Assembly: GCF_051622035.1 (NCBI RefSeq)
Contig: NC_135358.1
Coordinates: 25,138,501-25,202,500 of the forward strand
DNA: 64,000 nt
Reading direction: 5' to 3'
From: Arctopsyche grandis
Lineage: Eukaryota > Arthropoda > Insecta > Trichoptera > Hydropsychidae
Position numbers and translations under genes: made by a program. Shown here piece by piece: positions 1 to 26,155 of this stretch. The notes beneath the pieces are model-generated. The model was given only the letters and a program-made list of their open reading frames with translations, did no database searches and was not told the DNA's origin. Within the stretch, counting starts at the first letter, position 1. Each line of letters starts with the position of its first letter.

Positions 1-341
1 AACAATCAGTCACAAATCAATATATGTATTCAGAAATAGTCTTGGATACGATATTATCAGCTTGTATACTTTATCTTTGATTTTAAATTTATGATACCCT
101 TGCTTTCGATAGCAAGTCAAAAAGGATATACAGGACATACATTGTGTGTAGAATGTGTTTCTTGCAAATTCGTCGTATATCGAATTTGTCCATAGATGAC
201 GCTGTTGTATTGTATAATAATTTTATTATAATGTTAAGTGCTTATGTACAAAAGTTTGACCATAGGTGTCGCCTTGGGGCAACCTGTCATGGCACCTATG
301 GTAGAAATTAATATATAATAAACAAATAAATATGTTTTTAG
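1..341. repeat. intron of the DNA-PKcs gene with a SINE-tail remnant
   Basis: AT-rich sequence upstream of the first visible DNA-PKcs exon, ending in a TTTTTAG acceptor. Around 248-305 lies a copy of a dispersed sequence starting GACCATAGGTGTCGCCTTG and ending in a matching CACCTATGG. The same block recurs near 12255-12300, and diverged versions occur at 2780-2890 and 60000-60230. It corresponds to the 3' part of the tRNA-derived SINE family described at 59749. No coding sequence is visible here. Confidence 0.5.
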
Positions 342-1569
342 GAAAACTTTCGAAGCTTAGAGAAGAAAAAGATGCATATGTTAAAAATTTAAGAACCGGA
401 AGTACACCGGAACAGTATGGATGTTTAGCTAAGAGCTTGAATGTATCTAAACAAATCTACAATCAAACACTTGAAGATCTGTCTAAATATTATCTACGGT
501 ACATATTAAAATCATCTCACTCATTATATGTATTTCTGTAATAGTTACATAATAATCAAGCACCTTTGTTATTTTAGTGATGAATTATTAGAACTAGCCG
601 TGTCTCCCGAGAATTTCATATTCATGAGGAATAACTTCGAAACGACTTTGGCTCCTATGAACATTGCACATTGGATATTAGGTATATATGTACTTATAAG
701 ACGCTCTGTTATACTCGACATACATGCATGTATACAAAATTTCTATTTTATTCAGGAATTGGCGATCGGCACATGTCTAATTGTTTACTATCAATGCGTA
801 CTGGTAGCGTCATAGGAATCGATTTCGACAGTGCATTCAGTGTATCTACACAAGTTTTACAAGTGCCAGAACTGATGCCGTTCCGACTCACACCACAACT
901 GATAGGAGTCTCGGCTCCTCACGGTGTAACAGGTATTAACTTTTGGAATCAAAACTCTCATGTTGGATTAATTTTTAATTTGGTACAATATGTACATCGT
1001 TTTTCAGGTAATTTGAGACGATTCATGATCCAGTCTCTGGATGCGTTCAAAGAAAACTCAGAACTGCTTCTGGCAGCTATGGAAGTCTTTGTGCGTGAAC
1101 CTACCATCGATTGGTTGCCATACTTGAGCAATTCTACTTCTAATTGGTCGCCACGAGATAAAGTATACATTTCATATTGCACACATCGATCCACTCCTAT
1201 CTGCATTTATTGTAAATGAGGTTTTGAATTGTTGATAGATAAATCAATGCAGGAGAAAATTATTCGGAGTGATCCCGGCTGTTATCACATTGGAGGATCT
1301 TCAAATGAGAACCACGAATACAGAGTTCGTTGAATATTATTGTGCCGCTGTTAAAGCGTCTCTAGATTCATTCCGGGATTTGATAGACGCACCCGATACA
1401 GTTTTAACTACCAGTCAACAGGTGATGAAGATTAGTAATTATCAATTGCATACATTCTTTTAAGAGTTTAAACAAATTGAATTCTCTTTAGGTGAATTGC
1501 CTTATAAATCAAGCGACAGATGCAGGAATTCTTTCGATCACATACAACGGCTGGGAACCATGGTTGTAA
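342..1569 (+). CDS. PRKDC: DNA-dependent protein kinase catalytic subunit (DNA-PKcs), C-terminal six exons
   Basis: Partial gene; the 5' part lies outside the window. Exons are 342-498, 578-681, 756-932, 1008-1162, 1239-1421 and 1492-1569, all with GT-AG borders and consistent phase, giving about 283 residues and a TAA stop at 1567-1569. The third exon carries the PI3K-like kinase catalytic loop GIGDRHMSN, then an activation-loop start IGIDFDSAF, then VPELMPFRLT, a DNA-PKcs signature that separates it from ATM, ATR and mTOR. The fourth holds the post-kinase helices (VFVREPTIDW, NWSPRDK). The last exon is the FATC domain, NQATDAGIL to the C-terminal GWEPWL. In the family this nuclear kinase is recruited by Ku to DNA ends during non-homologous end joining. 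Oddity: the usual DFG reads DFD here, although the metal-binding Asp is kept. The gene is absent from Drosophila but present in many other insects. Identity is very secure. Confidence 0.95.
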
Positions 1570-1615
1570 TTTTAATCAAATATAATTTGAATTTATGAAT
1601 ACAATATTTCTTACA

Positions 1616-1621
1616 AATAAA
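1616..1621 (+). terminator. poly(A) signal of the DNA-PKcs gene
   Basis: AATAAA lies 46 bases after the DNA-PKcs stop codon, inside an AT-rich 3' UTR. The position is typical for a polyadenylation signal. No transcript evidence is available from sequence alone. Confidence 0.55.
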
Positions 1622-2257
1622 TGGATTTTTATGAAATTTCTACTACATATTCAATTTCTTGAGTATCTGTGTTAAGGTACATAGTTACGTACGTAACTGC
1701 ATGCATGCATTTTGCACAAGCATGTAAAGGGTCCCTAGTACCACCACATGGCACAAGCATACTTGAACAGTGTCAGACGATGTGCTCGCTTTGGCTGATC
1801 TTTTCCTGGGTTTTAAAAGAAAAATACGAAGGAAAAAACGTGGCACTTGGTGTAAAGACTGGTTTATGAAAAGAAAAACCTATTTTCATACTAACTTACT
1901 GAAGTGAATTGAAAATATATCCTTGTGCATAATTACCTCCGAATGAACGAAGAAACTTATTTGAATCTTTTGTTACTTGTCATACCTTTTATTAAAAAGC
2001 AGGATACGATCATGATAGAAGCTACATATAACAGCACACAATATATTTGACAGCAAGCTTAAGATTTCTTGCAAACGGTATATCTTATTTAAATAATTTC
2101 ATTTAAGTTGGAAAATGAGTTTCTTGATCTTTCGAAAACTCAAATAAGAGGTAACGGCACCAAGGTACCGTTTCATATATGTATGTACTTCATTTCTACC
2201 AGAGCCAGAGCAACGAGATTCTTCAATTTCTTTCTTTTCCCTTTTATAACACTGAGC
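1622..2257. other. spacer, nothing recognised
   Basis: AT-rich sequence downstream of the DNA-PKcs 3' end. Only short chance ORFs are present. I see no exon borders with coding potential and no RNA gene. Confidence 0.5.
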
Positions 2258-2574
2258 AACAAAAATAAATTACCAGAACTGAGACTAATCAATCCTTAAT
2301 AGATTTGACCTAATGAATTCAAATATGACAATGAATTTGTTGGTTTTTATCTCGTTTGAGATATGGGCATTTAAATAACATCTGACTATTGATTCCAATA
2401 CTTACTTTTGACACAGCAACACTAAATTTTGAATTAAATACTACAAAAACCCAAAATCGATCATAAATTGCGCATTTTTTTAAACGCTCATATCTCAAAC
2501 GAGATAAAAACCAACAAATTCACTGTCATATTTGAATTCAGTAGGTCAAATCTAGTAAGGATTGATTAGTCTCC
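2258..2574. repeat. foldback element with ~105-bp inverted arms
   Basis: Left arm about 2258-2363 and right arm about 2491-2574 or slightly beyond are inverted copies that differ at only a few positions, separated by a loop of about 130 bp. The most conserved block is GAGATAAAAACCAACAAATT and its complement. It looks like a non-autonomous foldback/MITE. No transposase reading frame is present. Confidence 0.75.
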
Positions 2575-2584
2575 ATTCTGATCA

Positions 2585-2700
2585 TTTATTTTTGTAAAAA
2601 TTGCGCATTTTTTAATCGGTTATATTCCATAAACGAGAAAAAAACCAACAAAAATCATTGTCATATTGGAACTCGGTGGATCCAAGCTTAGTAAAGATTG
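2585..2700. repeat. diverged third copy of the foldback arm
   Basis: This stretch repeats the right arm of the 2258-2574 foldback in direct orientation (TTGCGCATTTTTTAA, then a GAGAAAAAAACCAACAAA version of the arm core) with many more differences. It suggests an older tandem or nested insertion of the same family. Confidence 0.55.
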
Positions 2701-2894
2701 ATTATTTTCTCGCAAATCTCTAATTTTCAGCAATCTCAAATTTCGCTGAATTGTATAAAATGCTGCAAATTTACAAATTTGACCATAGATGTCTCTGTGG
2801 ATTGTATTTACCTCGAATAATACTTGTATCAAATGTAAAATGTTTCTGGCCAGGAAGGCGCATTGGGGTCACCTGTTAGGCATTCCTGGTATAA
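2700..2894 (+). repeat. SINE 3' half (5'-truncated)
   Basis: The order of blocks matches the plus-strand SINE at 59749-60231: AAATTTCGCTGAATTGTAT, then CTGCAAATTTACAAATTTGA, then a TCTGGCCAGGAAGGCGCA to CCTGGTATAAAT tail. The tRNA-like head is missing, as expected for a 5'-truncated retroposed copy or for damage. Confidence 0.65.
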
Positions 2895-2940
2895 ATAAAT
2901 TACAAATACCGAGCGAAGCCGGGTGGAACTACTAGTATCG
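2895..2940 (+). repeat. dispersed LINE-type 3' end signature
   Basis: A short block TTACAAATACCGAGCGAAGC followed by CGGGT and an ACTAGT-like end. The same block recurs at 46895-46940 and, inverted, at 56160-56203. Such GCGAAGCCGGG...CTAGT ends are typical of RTE-like non-LTR retrotransposon 3' termini. The family assignment is inference. Confidence 0.45.
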
Positions 2941-5017
2941 TATAAATAAAAGAAAATATACTTTGCAGTGAAATTAATCAACTAAATTATTTTTATTCAG
3001 ATTAAAAATGGATACAGTAATAAGTTATTAAATATTAAAAGCATTATTAAAAAGAGTAGGTTTATGTATAAATCGGTGACTCAGATATATATGTATGTAA
3101 ATCGGTGTGTACGTATATAATATGAATCTTAAAAAAACATGAAATACACACCGTAATGGGAAAATACTGAAAATTAACTTTTTGATTCAAAGGCACAAAA
3201 TATACAAAGGTCGAAAAATAGAAGTCTACTTTTCCCTTTCTATTTGAGTAAATGTTTTAAACGGGAAAGATAACGACTCTTAAACCATACACTATGAGGT
3301 ATTTTCAAAATACGCGCATCTACGAATGTCAATGAAATTGTAAAAAAAAATCATTAATTAAAAAGAACAGTATAAAAAGCATATGTATCTAAAATTCTGC
3401 GAAATTTAGTTATGAATTTATATACATATTTTATAATTAACTTCAATAAAAAAAAAAATATACCAAAAATTGAAAAATGTCATGGTTTATTTTGCAATAC
3501 TTCAATCTCTAAAAACAAAAATAGTATTATTTCCTCTTAGTTACAACAACCTGGGCACTTTGAATTTCAGTTTGGACGCTAACTTCCATTGTATGCCTTG
3601 TAAAACTACACAAACGCATCAACAGACCAATATTGCCAAAGAGTCTGAGATATAACCATCTACAATTTAGAAACTTTCTCAATATAACAAGTTGTAAATA
3701 ACGACTGAATTAATTTTATTTTTTTCTAAAACTTACACGCAAAGATCTAAATTAGATCACTCTCACACGGTGTTATCACACCATGAACATCCTTTAGAAG
3801 TACAATAATTTGGTATTCACTGGAATCTATCGATAATAACAAGTGTATATATATATATAGTGAACAAACATTATGGAACAATTTAAAGTATAAAGGGAAA
3901 AACACATAGATCGACAACAAACACAACATGATAATAGTAACTGGAACAGACAACGTATGCATATATATATAAAAATATGTAAACAAATTGAAATCAACAT
4001 CTGTGGTGAGTGTATGATACATTTAAATTGTGCTATATATCATAATATATGAGTATATATGTAATTATAGTTATTACTAACATGAATACTATGATAACTT
4101 GATTCAAATGTCATCTACATATTTTGTGTATGTATCTTTTATTTATCGACATTGAAGTTTTGGTTAAATGTTTTATTTTTTTAGTAGTAGTATAAATTAG
4201 TATACGTTATTATTATTACAGTTCAAGCTCCGCAGTTCCGACAGTATTAAGTTTTCATATAAAATGGACTTTTACTTTTTTTTGGGTTAAGGCCGATAAT
4301 GTTAGTTTACAGCTTTAAACATTCGAAAATACTCTTTCTTGTTTCGGCAATAAAAAAATTATATTATTTTTACCATCAATTTGGAATACATAAACATTTT
4401 AACTATAAATGCAATTTTTTCTGATCGAATGCATTACACGTGTATAAAACTATATTCAACTCTTCACTTTTTAAAGGCTTTAAAACTTCCATTTAAAATC
4501 ATAAATAATAATTTTTCACATATTCGTCAAACAATTTCATGACAAATTTTCTTGGGATTACCCAACATGTTTATTATATAAAAAGCACTTTTAAATAAAT
4601 AAAATTGATATCTCCGACAACATTGACATACAGACTCACAAGTTACTAAAATGTAGAATATGCGTAAAAAAGCATTATAAACCTAATATCAAGCATTAGA
4701 CAATTTTTACACGATTAATACCCAGCACTATTACACATTTATTTTAAAATTCGCATTATATGGGGAATGGGGGGGGGGGGCAAACACCAAATTTCACTCG
4801 AAATTTACTAATGAGTAAATATTATATAAAAAAAATTGTATAAAATGCTCGATATAATAAATAAATAAAAAGTATTTGGGAACGTTTTTTTTCCTTTTTC
4901 ACGAAATAACTATAATATTGTGTGCGAGGAGGGAATGAGATATAGGCCCATGATTGAAGGAATATTTTTCACCACGAAAATGATGAAGGAAACCACGTTG
5001 ACTGTTGTTAAGGACTT
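2941..5017. other. convergent spacer and msps 3' UTR side
   Basis: DNA-PKcs and msps converge on this AT-rich stretch. It contains an uninterrupted run of 12 G at 4769-4780. A minus-strand AATAAA (TTTATT at 4738-4743), about 275 bases past the msps stop, is a plausible but unproved poly(A) signal. No other gene is visible. Confidence 0.4.
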
Positions 5018-19716
<14,699 letters not shown>

Positions 19717-20900
19717 CTAAAAAACAATACGATAAGGATATTAATCATAATATAACACATGACTTAAATATAACAAAAATGTTACGAAATAGTACAGTAG
19801 ACGTTACAAAATCGTTTTATATATTGCACATTAAAAGATAAGTTTTTTTAAGGTGACTGAAACAGTGGTATATTTCATTTATAATTGTTATATAAAATTA
19901 CTTTCAAATTCTTATAATTGATTATGCTTTTGGGTTATTAAAATGATAGTTCCAGTACTACAATAATGGCCTTTTTTAATTACATATTTTTCCTGATATA
20001 TTTTTCTAAATATATTTGGAAAAATCGATATATCTGAATATGAGATGTCGATATATCTGTGGTGCAAATTTTGAGGGGAATTTTATGATAAAATTATTTT
20101 AATTTGTATTAAAATATCTTATTAATGAGACCATATGATTTATATTCCACCTCAGGCTCCGATTAGTTCCATGTTAAAAAGTGTAATCTTTATTATTTAT
20201 ATTTGTTTTATTTCTGTCTTGGAAATGTGATTTTAAAATAAACAAAATGTGATATATACTAAAAAAACATTGAAATTTTCTAGAACCCAATGAAAATTGT
20301 ATGGAAATAAATGATTCATTATGCTATTTTGCTTTGTGGTTAACATTTTAGGAATTTCTTGCATATCAAGCATTAAATTATAAGATTAGTTACAATTACT
20401 ATGGTTGATTTGATACAATGCAATGCTTCCAGATATATAACATCATCTTAAAAATCGTTCATCGACGGAATACTTTGTACGACCTGCCTTTTAAATACAT
20501 GTAGAATAAAATAAGAAATATAAATATTTTATAAGACACCAAATACTAATGCAAAAAAGAAGCGATTAATCGTTCTTTTGAAAGTATGTAATACTATGAT
20601 TAAACCTGGTGTGATTATTTAATCGGTTTTGTTAAGAACGACGATATGTAGAAGGATCGGTTGTTTATTGGAAAAATAGAACACCTAATTAAAGTTAGGT
20701 GGGTAAATTAGTAGAGACAAAAGTGTACCAATCAAATGTGAGTCACGCAAAAAATAGTAATATAATCAAAGTGGATGCTGATTGGCCGAAAGGATATCGC
20801 GGCTCTCCCATTGGTCGATTCGAATTTGACGATATATTTAAAATAAAAATTAATCAATACAAAGTGACAGTTGGTGCACGTCGACCCACGACCGTCGCGA
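19717..20900. other. AT-rich stretch upstream of msps exon 1
   Basis: Probably the first msps intron. No ORF with coding character, RNA gene or clear transposon end was found. Only short AT-rich and (TATAT) runs are present. Confidence 0.4.
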
Positions 20901-21330
20901 TCAATGAACGATCCTGGCGTCGAAACTGACATCTCGTGCGACGAATGCGAGTCTGCGAGACGAAAATATTTCAGAAATGTCACGTCGGATTTAGATTCAA
21001 GTCGGAGGAGCGACGGACGGGGCGGAAAGGGGCGGAGGGTCGGGTCGGGGGTGTTTTGGTGGCGGTGGCGGTGGTAGGGGTTGGGGTTGGGGTTGGGGGG
21101 GTTGGGGTTCGAGAGAGTCACCTGGGGGCGGCGTCCCGACGAGGAATGGGGGCGCGGGCGCGGGCGCGGGCGCAGCAATCGAAGGCCGACCGGCTCTGGC
21201 AGATGCGAAGGCGAAGGCGAAGGCGAAGGCAGTTGCAGCCGCAACCGAGAACCGTCCGCAGTCAGGGCTGCCACGGCACTGCCGATAAACACCAAACAAA
21301 CCGCCAACGGACGTCGAATTCGCGAACACG
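20900..21330 (-). promoter_or_regulatory. CpG/G-rich island, likely msps promoter and 5' leader
   Basis: A sharp change in composition: CpG-dense, with simple arrays TTGGGG (five tandem, 21076-21107), GGGCGC (about 21148-21172) and GAAGGC (about 21203-21230). It lies 1.2-1.6 kb upstream of the msps start codon, and the msps leader has an acceptor pointing to it. Long ORFs here on both strands are low-complexity artefacts. Promoter status is inferred from composition and position only; the transcription start is not located. Confidence 0.5.
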
Positions 21331-21399
21331 CTCTTTCCTAACTACGTCGTTTCAATTTTCCTACACACAACTCGTAATTATTCAATTCAAATAATCGCC

Positions 21400-22231
21400 C
21401 ATTGAATTTTAAACGATGCGCAGTATTTCATTGAAACCAATCACATAAATACCAATCAGAATTGCCGAAAATGATTGTAGATTGATTGAAATGAGATCGC
21501 TCATACGGTTGCCACCCCTAAATCGACGGCAATCCAAAGATTTTTAGTACAAATAAAAAAAAAGTTTTTTAAAAACATACCTCTTCTATAATTTGTATAT
21601 AAAATTATTATTTTGAATAAAAACACCAATAATTTTTTTTTACTATCGCCATCTATGTATGTTATAATTAATAAACAAACGTCAAATAGAATGTCGGCGG
21701 GCAAATTACAAATGCGTCTTACACGATATATTTGCACCATCGTAATGGCGGAGGCTCCATTTACTTATATTTATGACCAAAATGAGCAATATGACAAAGT
21801 ATGAAAGCGATCGGATAAGAGGCAAACTTTTTCCTGAATTGTAATCGTAAGTAAAACGTAAAAGAGGTGTGTAATAATCGTATGTGAAACGTAAAGGAGG
21901 TATGTAAAAAGGACAAATATCGTTTTTAAGGTATATATTAATTGTTTTTTACACTATCACTTAAATTTAAAATTATATTTTTAGTACTTGTTCATTACTA
22001 AAATTGGGATTTAACTCTCGAAAATCGCTTATAATCATTGAAATAGAATACTTATAATATTACGCTTCGCTGCGACATCACGTTTCAACAATATGTCAAC
22101 AGATGTCTCAAGTGGTATAATAAATATTAACAGATGTTGTTAATCAGTATTCGCGAGCAAGCATACATATTTGACGTTCATAAACGAAGATATGTATGTC
22201 TTGAGGGGGTCACGTCCATCAAGCTTAGTTT
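21400..22231. repeat. spacer with a dispersed repeat at about 21740-21920
   Basis: The block TATGACCAAAATGAGCAATA with downstream ATCGGATAAGAGG, TAATCGTAAGT and AGGTATGTAAAAA is repeated at 52825-52935. Nothing coding is seen in the rest. Confidence 0.5.
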
Positions 22232-22705
22232 GAGCTGCCAGGCGTCCCGGTATTCCGGGTTTGTCCCGGTTTCAAGCCCTTCGTCCCGAAAGAATCTTTC
22301 GGGACAGTCAAATGCCCCAGTTTTAGATAGCTGCTTATTGACTTTTCATTGTTCAGAAATACCGACCCCCGGCAGTTATGAAACTGCAAGAAATGCACGA
22401 ATCTCAATCTCCCTGTAGATCCACATCCATGGTTAAAAAAGCAAGAAAAGCGAGATTAAGAAAATATATTTTTTTTTCAATCTTCTTTGGCAATATGTAT
22501 TTAATTTCATTTAATATTAAATTGACTAAATAAACTGGGAAAAAGAAAGGAAATACTAGTTTATAAAAGGAAGGATCTTTAATGTAATTTGTTAAGCTTT
22601 TTACAAACTTTTTATTATTCTTGTAATATCTGTGCCTGGAGGGGGGGGGGGAATACAATTAAAATGTCCCGGTTTGGATGTCAATAAATCTGACAGCCCT
22701 ATACA
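22232..22705. mobile_element. possible hAT-like MITE
   Basis: Left end GAGCTGCCAGGCGTCCCGG and the complement of the right end (AGGGCTGTCAGATTTATTG, then ACCGGGACATT) are partially matched, resembling the common TAGGGCTGTCA hAT terminus. Near the left end a perfect 10-bp hairpin GTCCCGAAAG-AAT-CTTTCGGGAC occurs. A poly-G run lies near 22640. Ends are imperfect, so confidence is modest. Confidence 0.4.
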
Positions 22706-23190
22706 AAGGGAAACTTTGACGCGCAGTGTCGCGCCAGTCATAGTGCGTTCTATCTCATACAATTTCATACAAACTATATTTGGCCGCGTCGCTCCGCTGC
22801 AGTGCAGTGCTGCCTAGTGCGGTCAAGCCTAAAGCCTACCATACACGAGAAGGCCAAACTGAACAGGCCGAACTGAATCCGTTGGCCTGAGCAGACGCGT
22901 GGACACACACGGTGCAATCGCGTCAGTTCTAATTGATCTATCGCAAGGGGTGAACGCGCATATGGATGCGGCATTTACTTTGATACCACTATACCAGAAT
23001 TTATTAAGCCTTTTAAGGTCTGACCGCACTATACGGCCGTCGACTGCTGCAGCACGACACAACACGCCAAAGTTGATACAAAAGGCAACTCTGTCGCGTG
23101 ACGCGTAGTGCGTTATATCTCATACAATTTCATACAAACAATATTTGGCCGCACGCTGCCGTTCGTGTCGCAGACGCATAGTGCGGTCAA
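22690..23190. repeat. ~115-bp direct duplication flanking an element with inverted ends
   Basis: The block around 22705-22825 (AGTGCGTTCTATCTCATACA, AATTTCATACAAAC, TTTGGCCGC) is repeated at about 23075-23190. Between them, 22818-23036 begins TAGTGCGGTCAAGCC and ends with its near complement GGTCTGACCGCACTA, so it looks like an insertion or an internal segment of one larger repeat. The stretch is more GC-rich than its surroundings. Confidence 0.5.
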
Positions 23191-25440
23191 ATTAGTTCAA
23201 AGTTACTCAATGTTTACACTTTTAGTTCAAATGTACTCAATGTAGACATACACATTTATAAATACAGACTTTCACGAGGTATAAAATGTTTTGGAATACT
23301 CGTAAACCGATTCATGATATTATAAACCAAAATACATTTTGACCTTGAAAGCATTAAACCAATAGCATGCTGTGTCATATATACTTTTTTAAATACGTAC
23401 AGTTCTACATTCATTTCAAATACGTTCAGTACTTCGGAATACTGTGACCAAGAGAACATTGAGAATTTCTTATGAGACTTGCTCGGCGTTATGGAACCCG
23501 AATGGTAGGAATTACCTTAATAAATGTAAAAAGAATGAAAAACTTGATAAGATTGCTTCCTTCAATATCATAACCTTGAGATAATATTGAAATACTAGAA
23601 TTACGATCCGCATCGATAGTATAATATTCCCCAGTAATCTCACTCTTTCATACCGTGTGCAAGGATGCCAGCATCCTCCATACACCGAGCGTCCGTATCG
23701 AATGTATTGAAAGGTTTCTATTTGATTACTAAATAGTCGAATACATCGCCATCATGTTATTTAACGCGGAGATTTTTCATATATAAATAAAAGCTTTTAA
23801 AATCCGGAGTAAAATTTTTATGTAAAAATTAAATGCATATTACAATAAATTGTGTCAACAACTTTAAAAATGTCACTACGTTCGCACATATTGGGACACA
23901 AGGTAAATGGGTATATATAGTATATTTAATTTATCGACGTAAGCAATCAAAAGGAAATTCCCATTTGATAATTTTTTTTATTTGATCTCAATCATGTAAA
24001 AATCAAGCTGATTTGGCATATTATTTTGAAATTAATCGATTTTCATGCATTAAAATATTTAGATACGTCACCAAAATACATATAAAGTTCAAAGTTTTTA
24101 CGTTATACTCATATGAATTTATACTTATTAATTGGTGTATTATATATATGTATGTATTGTACATACAATTCAAAAAGTATTGTATGTACAAATGAAAGAA
24201 AGAATCTAACTCATTATATTTATTTATGGAGTTCAAAAATGCTTTTATGGATGAAAACATATTTTTTCATAAAGTTCTCATATTAGTTGAAACTATTTAT
24301 ATAAATAATGTATGCATTAAAAATTCTCCTATTAAATGCTTTTCACCCTCAAAATGATTTCTAAACAATTCACGTGTACATTTTGTGTATTTCGTCACGT
24401 TAAGTGCGAAGTAATCCACTTGTGTCACATGTTTTTCTTTATTGTATGGGATATGTTGTATATGTAGATACAAAATAGATATAAAGAAAAACACTGTATG
24501 TATGTAATAGAATTTAACAATTTAGTTAATTTAGTTGACGAAAACAAAATAATTTTTATACGAAGAACCTTATACCAGCCTTTCAGTATGCAATTATTTA
24601 TGAATAAAATTTAATGGATAAGCTGATGGAAAATATAGTACTATTTTAAAAATCAAGTGATACTAGATTGTATATGTTATTGATTTGACTTAATTGTTTC
24701 ACGTATGTGCACATACATATAATAAATAGAAGCAGATGGATAGATAAGTTAGATAATGAAAAAATATGTATATATTTACATACATGCATATACATATGTA
24801 CATACATATCATGTATAGAGAATAAATAATAAGTTATCTATTGACGTTTTGTAAATGTATAAACAAAGATAAGAAAATTGCAAGCAAATATGTTGTAAGT
24901 ATTTCAATAATATATTTTAATGAATAATTAAGAATGTAATAGAAATAATAAAAAGAAAAATATATTCACAAAAAAAAAAAAAATTATATGTCGGTTTTTG
25001 ATTTCTTTTTACCGTCTATTTTCAAATTTTAATCGCCACCTGTAGCTTAGGAATCTTTTAAATATAAATAAGGCATAATTTGTATTATATGAGAGTACAT
25101 ATGTACATTCAGTTCATAAATGAAACATGTATAAATACGTACGTGCAATACATACATACATAAATATGTATTTTAACTATGTAGAATTATAAAATTGAAG
25201 TTTGCAGGCTTCCTCGTTGTAGTGAAACTCATACAAGTTCGATATTTCGATATCGGAATGAAAATTATTATTCACTTAAAATTTTTACCATCTTATCCCG
25301 TTGTTAATTGTTTACAAACATAATTGGATTTGGATACAAAAGATAAATATTTTTTCATTGAAAAAATGTATAACTGAATAAATTTATTCTTTACAATAAA
25401 TTTTCGTTCGTAATACAATAATTATAATTTATTTTTTTAT
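23191..25440. other. AT-rich gene-free stretch
   Basis: No gene or RNA is recognised. It carries several CATACATATGTA-type simple-sequence clusters (for example 24710-24810) and poly-A/AT runs. Confidence 0.5.
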
Positions 25441-25444
25441 ATTT

Positions 25445-25605
25445 GAATTTAATTTTAATATAATAATAATAGTTTTAATTTTAATATTTAATTTCAATTT
25501 TTTAATTTAATTTTTATTTCGATATTTTGTACGCTACTGGTTTCAAAAGTTGGCATTAGGTGCCATTCGTTGGCCTGGTGTGTACGCACCATAACACAAA
25601 TCGTA
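25445..25605 (-). repeat. copy of the GTACGCTACTGG foldback family
   Basis: Contains the family core ATATTTTGTACGCTACTGGT followed by AAAAGTTGG and CATTCGTTGG, ending in GTGTACGCACCATAAC, preceded by an AATTTAATTTTTATTT low-complexity tail. Other copies are at 27241-28197 (two arms) and 28795-28920. Confidence 0.65.
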
Positions 25606-25860
25606 ATTTATAGGCACGCGCGCGCTCATAATATAACAAGTGCGCGCAATACACGTTCACCAATCCAGCCCGTTCGAAATGATGAAGTGTGTGTGTGTGT
25701 GTATTTTCACCTGTTGCTCCGCCCGATATCACATCCACACCCCTCCCCCGCACTTACCCACTACCACGCTTCTTACGGCGAGCGTTATCTCAGACACACA
25801 GACAGAATAGCGCTATTATGTTTCATTTCTTTTTTATTTTTTCATACATATATACAAATA

Positions 25861-26010
25861 TACTAGGAAGGCCTAACAGGCCCAATGCACCTTCCTGGTC
25901 AATTACAAACAATGCAGCATTTATTACATAAGTCGCTGAATTACGAGACAGTGAAAACTCGAAATTAACGAGACATCTATGAATTTGAACATACATTTTT
26001 ATCGTAAATT
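25861..26010 (-). repeat. LINE/SINE shared 3' tail
   Basis: Reads on the minus strand as a tail with CCAGGAAGGTGCATTGGGCC and a matched GGCCTTCCT, preceded by GAGACATCTAT-, ACGAGACAGTG- and AAGTCGCTGAATT-type blocks. The same ~140-bp tail, in the same order, ends the SINE at 59282-59692. Here it lies downstream of the reverse-transcriptase remnant at 26156-26620. Confidence 0.65.
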
Positions 26011-26155
26011 AATCATAGTTTATTTTATTTTTACATATTAGCCACAGTGACATTACAGAGAGCTCCAACACGTCACTGTGGCCAGACATTCAATTATCAC
26101 AATATAATTATAATATCACAATGATATAATAATAAAAACATCACATTTAAAATTG

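Noticed and set aside
20732..21394. Long overlapping ORFs on both strands (up to 191 residues) in the GC-rich island upstream of msps
   Set aside because: They are Pro/Arg/Gly-rich translations of simple arrays (TTGGGG, GGGCGC, GAAGGC), open on several frames at once because the stretch lacks AT-rich stop codons. No domain or splice evidence.
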